Source: Macrothele yani (lineage: Eukaryota > Arthropoda > Arachnida > Araneae > Macrothelidae). Taken from it: DNA of 64,000 bases. A model generated the notes under the pieces. It saw only the letters and a program-made list of their open reading frames with translations. It was not told the DNA's origin and ran no database searches. The stretch spans positions 45,765,336 to 45,829,335 of the forward strand of contig CM077006.1 in assembly GCA_039090855.1 (NCBI GenBank), in the 5' to 3' direction. The translations under genes and the position numbers were made by a program. Positions within the stretch are counted from its first letter, which is position 1. The number at the start of each line of letters is the position of its first letter. Shown piece after piece: positions 55,435-64,000 of the stretch.

Positions 55435-56003
55435 CAGGGTGATTCATAAAAAAGTATACAGTTTCAACGCACTATAAAACAAGAACAATGTAAGATATTT
55501 TATGTTACCTGTAACAGAATTGTAGGGGAATGTTTCAAGTTTTTTTAGAGACAGTCACAGAGGTTCTACGTGTGCACCCTTAGTCACACGACACACATTG
55601 AGCCGGTAAACCATTTCCACACAAACGCGATACACGCGGTCGTCCAGGACTTTTAAATTTGCATAAACAGCCCATAGTTTCAAATTTTTTATGCCAATCG
55701 TAGATAGATTTTCTGGTTGGAGGTTCTTTTACGAATCGTGATCGAAAATGCCGTTGCACAACAGTTACAGATTCCGTTTTGCTCAATTCAAGAACACAAA
55801 AAACTCCTTCTCCACTGCAGACGGTGCCATTTTGACTGACTAGTCACGTGACACGCGCGCTATTGCCTACGCCACTTCCCTCAGTAGCGGGACACAAACT
55901 TTATGAGTACATCTACCTAACGATTCGCAGTTGTGGTCCCTGTCTTCAACTGTTACTGTTTTACAGCATCTGGAAACTGTATACTTCTTTATGAATCACC
56001 CTG
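55435..56003 (-). mobile_element. mariner-superfamily deletion derivative
   Basis: Ends CAGGGTGATTCATAAAAAAG (left) and, read inward, CAGGGTGATTCATAAAGAAG (right), with TA at 55433-55434 and 56004-56005. Length 569 bp. The interior keeps only the N-terminal transposase region (minus strand, about 55580-55835). Confidence 0.92.
55580..55835 (-). pseudogene. Transposase N-terminal remnant (HTH)
   Basis: Reads MAPSAVEKEFFVFLN, then AKTESVTVVQRHFRSRFVKE, PPTRKSIYDWHKKFETMGCL and SPGRPRVSRL, a helix-turn-helix region known from mariner-type transposases. The catalytic part is absent. Confidence 0.75.
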
Positions 56004-56329
56004 TATAATATGCGTGTGGACTATCTTTTTTTTTGTTGTGTGGAACCTTTGTCACACATTATGTGGACAAAAGTGATTGGACACCCCCAAGCAGGCGCAA
56101 TGGTGTGCCCTTGCAGCAGACACGTGGTCGATAAGGTAAACAGGAGAGACCTCTGAGTTTAGAAAGGGCGTTATAATAGGCTGCTCAATGCGGATATAAC
56201 AAGTATTACTGATGTCAGACAGGTCGCTAAATCGACTGTGGCCTTTGTCATCAACAAGTGGAAGACGACGGGACCAGGAATTCACCTCACTCTGGAGGAA
56301 CTGCAAACCTAGGGATCGGAGGATGGTGC

Positions 56330-56583
56330 AGGGGGAGATCCGGAAAACCAGGTCCCAACCAATGCACGCTATAGCACATGAGTTACATATGGCCACAGAT
56401 GTTATGGTCTCCACCAAGACACTCCGAAGAGGCCCATGCACTCTCTCATCATGGCGCAGGGGGGATCCAGAAAACCAGGTCCCGATCAATGCACGCTATA
56501 GCACATGAGTTCCGTATGGCCACAGATGTTATGTTCTCCAGCAAGTCACTCCGAAGAAGCCCATGAACTCTGGCATCGTGGCG
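56330..56583 (+). repeat. 127-bp tandem duplication inside a Tc1 transposase
   Basis: GGTCCCAACCAATGCACGCT (56351) and GGTCCCGATCAATGCACGCT (56478) begin matching blocks through GGCCACAGATGTTATG and CACTCCGAAGARGCCCATG. The 127-bp period is not a multiple of three, so it shifts the reading frame. Confidence 0.88.
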
Positions 56584-57552
56584 AAGCGGCCGCCCATGAA
56601 CTTCTCATCAAAAAGACCAATACAGCCACACGGCTACGAAGGTGTGAACAGCACAAAAATTGGGTATTGGAGCAATGGCGCGGTTGTTATGGAGTGTCGA
56701 ACCCCGCTTCACATTATTTTGATCGGATGGACGTGTCTGGATTTGTCGGTTACCCGGAGAATGTTTGCTTCCGGAGTACACAGTGCCTACTGTGAAGAAC
56801 CGAGGCGGTGGAGTTATGGTATGGGGATGTTTCACCTGGTACAATATGGATCCACTGTTTGTTATTCATGGCAACATAAACTCTGTGCTATACAGCACCC
56901 ATAAAAATTGGAAACGGAGTGAGACAAAGGGACACCATACCTCCCAAACTTTTCAATGCCACTTTGAAAAATGTCTTTCAATCACTGAACTGGGAAAACA
57001 AAGGGATAAAGATTAATGGAGATTGTCTAACTCACCTTCGTTTTGCTGATGACGTAGTAATTTTTGCAACTACCCCATCAGAGCTGCAGAATATGATCCA
57101 GGAACTTGCTGACAAGAGTGAAGAAGTGGGATTAAAATGAACTTTCAGAAGACAAAAGTGATGCACAATTGAAGGCAAAAGTAATTATTCGTACGACATG
57201 GTAATAGGTATCCCAAATGCTGTCTGCGTACGATAAATAAAATCATTAAAAGTTTGCAAAGTAAAACCAAATTTATTTACAAATTAAAATAATTTAAAAG
57301 CAAGAACTTTCGGAGCTGTCATGGCCCCATCATCAGGCTAAGTGTCGTAGGAATGCAGAGTCAATCATTATAAAGTACAAGTACCCATCATTCATTTCAC
57401 CAGTTCGTCTCGAGGAGATGCCAGATAACAAAAGTTAAAGTTACAGTTCAAAAAAGGAACTACGTAGGTTTTTCAACATCTGGTTGTCCGGAGGGGGCGA
57501 CCAGCCATATCCACTGGCTCGGAACATAGGCCGGGAGGTCAAAGTTACAGCA

Positions 57553-58725
57553 TTAGTTACCAAATTTAATAATATAGAGGCTTTCAGTGAAAAAGGCAGT
57601 CCGTTTGTTAATAGCTGAGTTTAAGATTTTTGCGTTATTCCAATCAGGTACGTAACCCTCTTGATTAACAGCTGCTGTTAAGGCCGTGTTAGATGGTCCT
57701 GGTCGGAGTGCATATTTGTGTTCAGCCAGACGTATGTTTAATGCCCGAAGTGTTGATCCAGTGTAGAACATGTCAATGGTATACAATAAACACCATGTTT
57801 AACCAATGGTGATACCTTATCTCATCATTTCTAATTAACGAAAAAATATTCCTAGTGGTTACACCGAATGAAAGATTGTGTCGACTGCATGCTTTCTTTA
57901 GAATAGACAAAATAGGAGGGTAAAATTCGATCTTGCCAATGCACTTGGTTGAAGTAGTTGTAATTGACAAAGTCGTGAGTTTTAATCTCTGGTGTTTAAG
58001 TAATAACATCCGGAAAAATTGGTCCGAGAACCCAAAAGAGCGGGCTAAGGTTAAAACTCTATCCAGTTCATCAGATCTTGCTTTTCGGGTAGAGTAATGT
58101 GTGAACGCCCGTTTTATCAAAAAACGGAGTGCGGCCGCCTTGTGGTCAGAGGGATGAAACGAAGAAAAGGGTATCATACAGGGGACAGAGGTCGGTTTGC
58201 GGTAAACAGAATAATGAAGTTGGTGAGAGTTTAAATCTCGAATCAGCATAAAATCTAAGAAGGGCAATTTACCTTCTTTCTCAAGTTCCTTGGTAAACCT
58301 GATGGTAGGAAGTTGTGAAGAAAGACATTCAGTAAATTTATCCAAAAGGCCCAAAGAGTGGGGCCAGAATATCAACAAATCATCAACATATCTTAAAAGA
58401 AGTAATGGTTAATGCGGAAATATCCGTAAGACATTATCCTCTAAAGTCTGTAATAAAATTTCGGCTAAAACGGAGGAGAAGGGGGACCACATTGTGGCAC
58501 CCTCTGTCTGTTGGAAAAACTTGCCATCAAATTTAAAGTAGGAGCGTTTAGAAACTAATTTAAGGGCTGAAAGTATAGCTTCAATTTCAAGGAGGGAAAC
58601 GGAGTTTTCCTCTTGCAGTCTATTAAGAATGGTTGAATGGACTACATCCAAAGGGACATTCGGAAAGAGACTCGACGTCCATAATGAAACCAGTTCTAGG
58701 TGAATCAAAGTTTTTAATCCTATTT
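57553..58725 (-). pseudogene. Penelope-like reverse transcriptase/GIY-YIG endonuclease, partial
   Basis: On the minus strand the reverse transcriptase reads LVSLWTSSLFPNVPLDVV (palm region with the first Asp degraded), then TEGATMWSPFSSVLAEILLQ and, after a frameshift near 58400, LLLRYVDDLLIFW with the catalytic DD. KLPFLDFMLIRDLNSHQLHY, VYRKPTSV and FHPSDHKAAALRFLIKRAF follow. The GIY-YIG nuclease begins around MFYTGSTLRALNIRLAEHKY and continues to FFTESLYIIKFGN. The N-terminal part of the protein is missing. Domain order, reverse transcriptase then C-terminal GIY-YIG, is diagnostic for endonuclease-bearing Penelope-like elements. Confidence 0.88.
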
Positions 58726-58800
58726 AAGGCTTGAATGGAGCTAGAAATAGAAACTGAGGAATTTAGGGTTAAAGGTTTTAAGTATGAAGCAATGGTACTA

Positions 58801-59111
58801 ACATGTTCTACATTGGATCAACACTTCGGACATTAAACATACGTCTGGCTGAACACAAATATGCACTCCGACCAGGATCATCCAACACGGCCTTAACAGC
58901 AGCTGTTAATCAAGAGGATTACGTACCTGATTGGAATAACGCAAAAATCTTAAACTCAACTATTAACAAAGGGACTGCCTTTTTCTCTGAAAGCCTCTAT
59001 ATTATTAAATCTGGTGACTCCTGCTGTAACTTTGACCTCCCGGAAGTTCCGAGCCAGTGGAGATGGCTAGTCGCCCCCTCCGGACAACCAGATGTTGAAG
59101 AACCTACGTAG
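58801..59111 (+). pseudogene. Penelope-like GIY-YIG domain, 5'-truncated copy B
   Basis: A 102-codon open frame begins MFYIGSTLRTLNIRLAEHKY and continues ALTAAVNQEDYVPDWNNAKI, FFSESLYIIKSGD, to the C-terminus. The reverse transcriptase is absent. It is nearly identical to the matching part of copy A. Confidence 0.88.
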
Positions 59112-60495
59112 TTCTTTTTTTTTTTTTTAACTGTAACTTAAACTTTTTTTTATCTGGCATCTCCTCGAGACGAACTGGTGAAATGAATGATGGGGCCATG
59201 AGAGCCCCGAAAGTTCTTGCTTTTAAATTTTAATTTGTAAATAAATTTGGTTTTACTTTGCAAACTTTTAATGATTTTATTTATCGTACGCAGACAGCAT
59301 TTGTGATACCTAAGATGCACAATACTTTTACAAGAATTGAAGATTTATCGATTGATAGGGAAAAGCTGGAGATAACCAAGACCTACATTTATCTTGGACA
59401 GCAGATATCAAGTGAGGGTCACATTGATGAAGAAATTAATCTGCGTATAAAACTTGCCTGAAGAGCTTTTGGAAGAAACAGCATAATTTTCAAGAGCAAT
59501 ATGCTATTATGTCTTAAAAGAAAAGTGTTTGATCAATGCATCCTTCCAGTGCTTACGTATTGTGCAGAGACGTAGACCTTAACTAAAAGAGACACACAAA
59601 GACTACAGACAACTCAAAGAAGCACGGAGAGGTGCATCCTTGGTGTAACCAGGAGAGATAAGAGGAACTCGTGGATCAGAAAAATGACAAGAGTGGAAGA
59701 CATCATGATTAGAGTAAAATCCATGGAATGGCAATGGTCTGGACATATTGCCAAAAGGACAGACCATTGATGGATAGCTGAAATTTTAGACTGGATTCCA
59801 AGGGACAGGAAAAGACCCAGAAGAAGACCACATGGAAGATTGGTGGATGAAATTCGAAAGTTTGCGGGAGTAACATGGAGGAGACTGGCACAAGACAGAT
59901 CGTTGTAGAAGAAACTTGGGGAGACCTTCGTCCAGCAGTGGATTGATAATAGTTGACAATGATGATGACATAGAGATATCCTGGATAACTCAATGCTCCC
60001 AACGTCGTGGCGTTGTGGCTCAATTCTCCCAACGGACACAACGATTGTTTCTTCCAGGACGACAATGCCACTTGCCATGTTTCCAGAGCTACAATGGAGT
60101 GGTATGAGGAAAATCAGGTCTCGCGGATGAACTAGCCTTCTCAGAGCCCGGATCTCAATCCCATTGAACACCTATGGGATGAACATTAACGACGGCTGAG
60201 GACTAGACCAACACAACCTTCTTCACAGACAGAATTGGTCTATATACTGAATGCTGGAATGGGGGTGCATCCCGCTCTGCGTACTGGTCCATGGACTTGT
60301 GGACAGTTTACCTCGACGGATGGCAGATGTAATCTCTGCAAATGGAGGATCTACCACTATTGATGTAAATACTATACTGTTTTTCTATTTACTTACATTG
60401 TCCGATCACTTTTGTCTACATAGTGTACTTGGAAAATTTGAGGCTCAAAGATTTTTCAGTTTTAATTTTTGTTATCTTTCCTGTTTTTCTCACAG

Positions 60496-60687
60496 ATGAT
60501 GATGACGACGATGATGGCTTGCCCAACTACTGCCCGGAACCAGACGGTATGTTTCCGATTCCAACGGACTGTGCGTCTTTCTACAACTGTGTGGGAGGTA
60601 CGCCCATTCTGATGAGCTGTGCCCCTGGCTTGCTCTTTGACCCCGAGTCACAGATGTGCAATTTCCCGGAACAAGTGAAATGCTCCA
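60496..60687 (+). CDS. Chitin-binding (CBM14/peritrophin-A) exon
   Basis: Acceptor CTGTTTTTCTCACAG precedes it and donor GTAAGT follows. The 192-nt exon is open in the frame DDDDDDGLPNYCPEPDG..., in phase 1 at both ends. Six cysteines with spacing 12-5-9-12-7 match the CBM14 pattern: C at NYC, TDC, YNC, MSC, QMC, VKC. The aromatic YN before the third cysteine and GLLFDPESQMC are typical. Such domains bind chitin in cuticle or peritrophic matrix and are usually secreted, stabilised by three disulfides. The domain is complete within the exon. Other exons, including the signal peptide, are not identified, apart from the candidate at 30942. Confidence 0.88.
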
Positions 60688-61195
60688 GTAAGTTCATACT
60701 ACTGTTTCATAACACACAACTATTTCTTGAAGTACATGTTTTATTTTAAAAAAAGAAAAACATCCTGATACAGAATCCTTTACTGTCTTACACTGGAAGA
60801 AGTACACTTTGTCCGACTGAAACTTCCTACCACGCGTGCTAAAACAAAATCAACTCCTGTTTGTTTTAACGAACACATACTACAACAAAATCAATATACA
60901 TTGAAACCCATGCGTGTGCGTGCAGTTGGCTGATCTCCAGCCTGTCTGTGTAATAGGACACTGTTGAGGGTTCTAATGCTGCGGCTGACCATCCAATTGC
61001 AGTTTTCCAGGGTTTCCGCAAAAATAACGTGAATGTGTTCATGGATTCTTAAAATTGGTAATGGACTTATTGAAATATTTCTGGCAGTTGCCTCCTTGAC
61101 ACTTGATGAGGAAGCGAACTGGAAACCGCTTTCATCGTAGTCCCCATTAACCAGGATATTCGACACCATATACGCAATTCATAGTGATTTATCGC
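60688..61195. other. Downstream intron, no gene seen
   Basis: Follows the donor at 60688. No second CBM14 exon or splice-bounded frame was recognised. Confidence 0.5.
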
Positions 61196-61610
61196 CTACT
61201 TCTTCGTCTAGATATGAAACTTGAAGATATACTGAGAGGGCAGCTGCTTAACAATGTGGTGTACCAAGGCGAATTGCTGTTCTGCTTTCAGAACAATAGC
61301 AATTTGCCTCGTCATTGATTCGACTAATTTTTGGTAACTTTCTGCTGAAGTATTTAACCACTCACGTCGAATAACATCTGCCAATGCGTACCAACTGGAT
61401 GGCGATGGATTCTGGCATCTGATGCCTCGAAATATTCTATGTGATTAAGATCAGGAGACGAGGTGGATAATGAATAAGGGAAATATCTCCAACATGTTCC
61501 TGAAACAATTTCGAGAAAATATGGGCATGGTGCATTGTCAGCTGGAAGTGCCCACGACCACGGGGGTAAAGAGAGACCATGTTTGAATGATCATGATCTA
61601 CGACGACATT

Positions 61611-62165
61611 CAGGAATCAGAACACTCTAATTGGACATCCAGGAATCGGTACCTTCCAATTAGATAGACATTCAGAAATCTGTACACTCTAATTGGACAT
61701 CTAGGAATTGGTACATTGAAATCAGGAATCGGTACACTAATTGGACATTCAGGAATCGGTACACTCTAATTGGACATTCAGGAATCGGTACACTCTAATT
61801 GGACATTCAGGAATCGGTACACTCTAATTGGGCATTCAGGAATCGATACACTCTAATTGGACATCCAGGAATCGGTACACTCTAATTGGACATTCAGGAA
61901 TCGATACACTCTAATTGGGCATCCAGGAATTGGTACATTGAAATCAGGAATCGGAACACTAATTGGACATCCAAAAATCAGTACACTAATTGGACATTCA
62001 GGAATCGATACATTAATTGGACATTCAGGAATCAGTACACTCTAATTGGACGTTCAGGAATCAGTACACTCTAATTAGACATTCAGAAATCGGTACACTC
62101 TAGTTGGACATCCAGGAATTGGTACATTCTAATTGGACATTTAGAAATCGGTCCTCTCCAATGCA
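61611..62165. repeat. 29-bp satellite array, about 18 units
   Basis: The consensus unit is TTGGACATTCAGGAATCGGT followed by ACACTCTAA. Units vary between ATTC/ATCC and CGGT/CGAT. A longer variant containing ACATTGAAATCAGGAATCGG appears twice (61711 and 61936), which suggests amplification of multi-unit blocks. A, C and T content is unlike the flanking Tc1. Confidence 0.95.
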
Positions 62166-62340
62166 AGGGGCCTAAAATCGCCCATGAAAACGTGACTCAT
62201 ACCACTGCGCTTCCCCAGCCAGTCTGGAGAGTTGTGACCATAGAAGATAGATGGGCCCATGCGCTCATGCTGTTCTCCAAAATTCATCCTATAGTCCTTG
62301 ATGTAGTTGTAAACGCAGTTCGTCAGCTCACATGACCCTT

Positions 62341-62464
62341 TTCAGGTATTTAGGAGTTCATCCGCGATGCTCCCAGTTCCACTGGAGACGCGTTGTTTTG
62401 TTCTGTACAGACAGCAATAGTTTACCGACTGGTGTTTTTCAGGTGTAAGGCAGACGGTGCAATG
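62341..62464 (-). repeat. 103-bp segment duplicated at 63744, plus 19-bp inverted tail
   Basis: 62341-62443 is repeated at 63744-63846 with one visible difference. After it, TAAGGCAGACGGTGCAATG (62446-62464) reappears as its reverse complement at 63847-63865. Confidence 0.92.
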
Positions 62465-62564
62465 TACGGCCGATCGTAAGATGTGATGCTGCTTTAAATT
62501 GTCCAAATTCAAATCCATCGTTATTTCTTTCACTATTGCCAGTCTCCTGGCCCGTTGATATCCG

Positions 62565-63095
62565 GCTATCTTCCACGCTCATCTCGGGATCGATTCGACG
62601 TTTTCAACCACAGGTTGGCCAACCCTTATCCGAAAATCGCCAAACCGAAAACCTCCGAAATCCGGAACTTTTTTCGAGCGCCGGCATGATCTGTCATATG
62701 AAATAATATGCCAGAAGATTCGCGGGTCTTTGCACATCCCGACGATTACGACACGTCACCTCGTTTTTTTATGTACAAATAACATTTGTAACTCTAAAAA
62801 TATTGCACACTTATTCTGCAACTGCATCAAATGTTCCCTCAATCAAAGCATTTCCTTCCGATATTTCCAAAACCAACGAAATCGCGTACATTGTTAGTTG
62901 ATTCTTCGATAAATAAATGTTCATCGCGATCGTAATGAAATTTGTTGCATTTGCTTCACTTTTTTCAGACACGTAATTAGTTCGGAAATGGCATCTGAAT
63001 TCTCTTCTTGTGGGCTGACAACGAATACATCACTTTGTTTGCAAAGTTTGTTTTGCCTACTTCTAAGAAAAGATCGGCAATATTGAAACCACAGA
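62565..63095. other. No recognisable gene
   Basis: AT-rich; no family motif or splice-bounded frame seen. Confidence 0.45.
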
Positions 63096-63103
63096 CCAGT
63101 AGG

Positions 63104-63307
63104 GTTTTTTTGTTTTATTTTTTGATTGGAGGTTTAACGACCACCGTGAGCAACTCAGTGAGTTATAAGCCGTCACCCGTCCCTAATTTAGGGCCACAGA
63201 CTCCAGGGAAGGGAGAGAGCCAGCGTCGTAAGGAAAACACAACATCCATGCCTCACCGGGATTCGAACCCGGACCCATCGCTTAGACCACTGCGCCACCG
63301 GGGCGGC
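63104..63307 (-). mobile_element. tRNA-derived SINE with 8-bp target duplication
   Basis: CCAGTAGG lies at 63096-63103 and 63308-63315. A minus-strand copy with A- and B-boxes. About 23 bases between the boxes (the CCTTTCGGACGAATGATCAG part on the + strand) are missing compared with other copies. Confidence 0.92.
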
Positions 63308-63315
63308 CCAGTAGG

Positions 63316-64000
63316 TTTGCAGTGGACATCTAAAGGACAAAAAAGTAAGCTATTTCCTTCAAAGAAACTAAACAAAAAACTTCGCGGCAAAAATTCGCCG
63401 ATTTTGTTTTTCCATGAAAGTTCATGTTTTTAACTGCCATGTGACCATCATGACTATCCGTTATCCGGAGGGTCCGATATTTGGAAGCAAGTATAGAGAA
63501 CTGTATACACTTCGGGACTAAGGATCAATAAACCTTCCGCTAAATGGAGGTGTCCGCTATTCAACAGTGTCCCGTTAAGGAGGCTTTATTGTATTTGTAT
63601 AACCCCTTCGGGCACTAAAGAACATTCTCCACTCGAAGTCTGTTAGAGATCACGTGGCTTTCCCATTAAACCTGTGCTCGAAATGGAAATTTTTGAAGTG
63701 CGGTGTGCTCATATTTAGCTAAAAATTCTCCGGAAAAAATATCTTCAGGTATTTAGGAGTTCATCCGCGATGCTCCCAGTTCCACTGGAGACGCGTTGTT
63801 TTGTTCTGTACAGATAGCAATAGTTTACCGACTGGTGTTTTTCAGGCATTGCACCGTCTGCCTTACTGGGCCGCCCCGGTGAATCTCCAAAACTAAAAGT
63901 ACCAGAAAATCTCCAAAACTAAAAAAGTAAAAAGAATCCCTGAAAGAGAGATTCAAGTTTGTCAGTCTGAGAACCTCAGCGGACACTACTTATGCTACAT
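63316..64000. other. No gene; duplicated Tc1 piece and SINE-head scrap
   Basis: Holds the second copy of the 103-bp segment (63744-63846) and its inverted 19-bp tail. GGGCCGCCCCGGTG at 63867 matches the first bases of the SINE head, then AATCTCCAAAACTAAAA occurs twice. The last 20 bases resemble 20880-20905. Confidence 0.6.

Larger units (their letters stand above)
57170..59313. mobile_element. Penelope-like element, head-to-head partial copies with 10-bp duplication
   Basis: GATGCACAAT is present on both sides (57160-57169 and 59314-59323) and only once in the uninterrupted RTE logic. Inside, copy A (minus, 57170 to about 58798) and copy B (plus, about 58800 to 59313) face away from a common centre, so both outer ends are the element's 3' end. 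They share CAAGAACTTTCGGRGCT, GGCCATGA-type and TTTGCAAAGTAAAACCAAAT blocks in inverted orientation. Confidence 0.88.
56898..59969 (+). mobile_element. RTE-type LINE fragment, 5'-truncated and interrupted
   Basis: On the + strand it begins at ATAAAAATTGGAAACGGAGT (codons for IKIGKGV) and continues NATLKNVFQSLNWENKGIKI, FADDVVIFATTPSELQ, EEVGLKMNFQKTKVM to 57169. After the Penelope-like insertion it resumes at 59324 with FTRIEDLSID, YIYLGQQISSEGHIDEEIN and on to the 3' end GTTGACAATGATGATGAC. Stops and frameshifts show it is older than the copies at 37048 and 47492. Confidence 0.9.
56200..60360 (+). pseudogene. Tc1-type transposase, split by the RTE insertion
   Basis: The first part reads RRMVQGEIRKTRSQPMHAIA, then a duplicated block, AAHELLIKKTNTATRLRRCE, EQWRGCYGVSN, and MVWGCFTWYNMDPLFVIHGN up to 56893. 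After the RTE the second part resumes with a decayed TTIVSSRTTMPLAMFPELQW region and ends near SLPRRMADVISANGGSTT. In between are many stops. The second Asp block is degraded; the PIEH region (AATCCCATTGAACACCTATG, near 60155) is visible. Confidence 0.75.
56057..60425 (+). mobile_element. Tc1-type element with an RTE and a Penelope-like element nested inside
   Basis: Ends CATTATGTGGACAAAAGTGA (left) and, read inward, CACTATGTAGACAAAAGTGA (right). TA flanks the right end; the left flank has changed. Transposase pieces lie at 56200-56896 and 59970-60360. Between them is an RTE fragment, itself split by a Penelope-like insertion. The Tc1 alone would be about 1.3 kb. Its right end lies 70 bp before the CBM14 exon. 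Confidence 0.88.
30999..60495 (+). other. Putative ~29.5-kb intron filled with transposons
   Basis: Donor GTAAGT at 30999 and acceptor TTTTTCTCACAG at 60495 would bound it. Stretches between the listed elements show no gene: 31001-31550, 32612-33005, 33300-33590, 34061-34632, 34832-35489, 35887-36458, 40291-40796, 40881-41197, 41393-41911, 45826-46482, 50540-50665, 54076-54567 and 54781-55432. They contain AT-rich sequence and short unplaced repeats only. If the exon at 30942 is wrong, this is intergenic or intronic sequence upstream of 60496. Confidence 0.45.
61196..62560 (-). pseudogene. Tc1-type transposase relic, split by a satellite
   Basis: Minus strand: ASHLTIGRTLHRLPYT, PVGKLLLSVQNKTTRLQWNW and EHRG come first (62560 down to 62340), then the first Asp region (ADE) and GKRSGMSHVFMGDF. 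The 29-bp array (61611-62165) follows, then a decayed second Asp block and TSSPDLNHIEYFE (Glu region, near 61440), then LVESMTRQ-like codons. Many stops. Ends not delimited. Confidence 0.7.

Noticed and set aside
56900..59969. CRISPR-like or phage-like arrays anywhere in the window
   Set aside because: All direct repeats found are tandem without unique spacers, and the sequence is eukaryotic.
61857..62074. Open frames with repeated NWTFRNRYTLIG-type peptide
   Set aside because: They are translations of the 29-bp satellite, which is open in more than one frame by composition.

Overview
This is a eukaryotic, almost certainly arthropod, genomic window. The only host gene I can support is a chitin-binding protein of the peritrophin/CPAP type on the + strand. 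The transposon fauna (many Tc1 and mariner lineages, hAT elements, RTE-type LINEs, a Penelope-like element, a tRNA-derived SINE) fits a repeat-rich arthropod. A chelicerate is possible, but the sequence does not settle that.

Host gene. One exon (60496-60687) encodes a complete six-cysteine CBM14 domain. It starts with an Asp run and is flanked by good splice sites, both in phase 1. A candidate 57-nt linker exon (30942-30998), Lys/Asn-rich and also phase 1/phase 1, lies upstream. Joined across codons the two give a Lys-rich to Asp-rich linker followed by the domain. If this is right, the intron between them is about 29.5 kb and is packed with mobile DNA. Neither the first nor the last exon is in the window.

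Layout. 1-2.6 kb: a Tc1 end, a SINE, and a dead Tc1 whose C-terminal coding part is amplified five-fold as a 138-bp tandem array. 3.4-4 kb: a foldback element flanked by TTAA. 5-8 kb: several short tandem arrays and a second tRNA-derived repeat. 8-11.2 kb: a hAT element with an 8-bp duplication, sitting inside a larger element with inverted arrays of a CACCGAAA motif; a tRNA-like sequence lies between perfect 24-bp inverted repeats. 11.7-12.8 kb: RTE fragments. 13.8-17 kb: one Tc1 broken by an LTR, a tandem-repeat element and a SINE. 17-18.6 kb: a mariner relic with a 45-bp coding repeat. 21.9-23.4 kb: a nearly intact Tc1. 26-29 kb: one Tc1/mariner-type element carrying two SINEs and a Tc1. 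29.2-30.8 kb: another Tc1.

Inside the putative intron: a hAT element with a perfect 8-bp duplication, three copies of a small hAT-type MITE, a 400-bp palindrome, a full-length RTE with an intact 984-codon frame and a perfect 8-bp duplication (37-40.3 kb), and a foldback-like structure with long tandem-repeat arms (43.8-50.5 kb) whose centre holds a hAT relic and a second RTE. Further on are an LTR, mariner relics, and a three-level nest (Penelope-like element inside an RTE inside a Tc1, 56-60.4 kb) that ends about 70 bp before the CBM14 exon. 61-64 kb: another Tc1 split by a 29-bp satellite, and a SINE.

No bacterial features, CRISPR arrays, rRNA or convincing functional tRNA genes are present. 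Most open frames are relics of transposases or reverse transcriptases. The host gene and the two RTE frames are the only coding sequences that look intact, and the second RTE is 5'-truncated.
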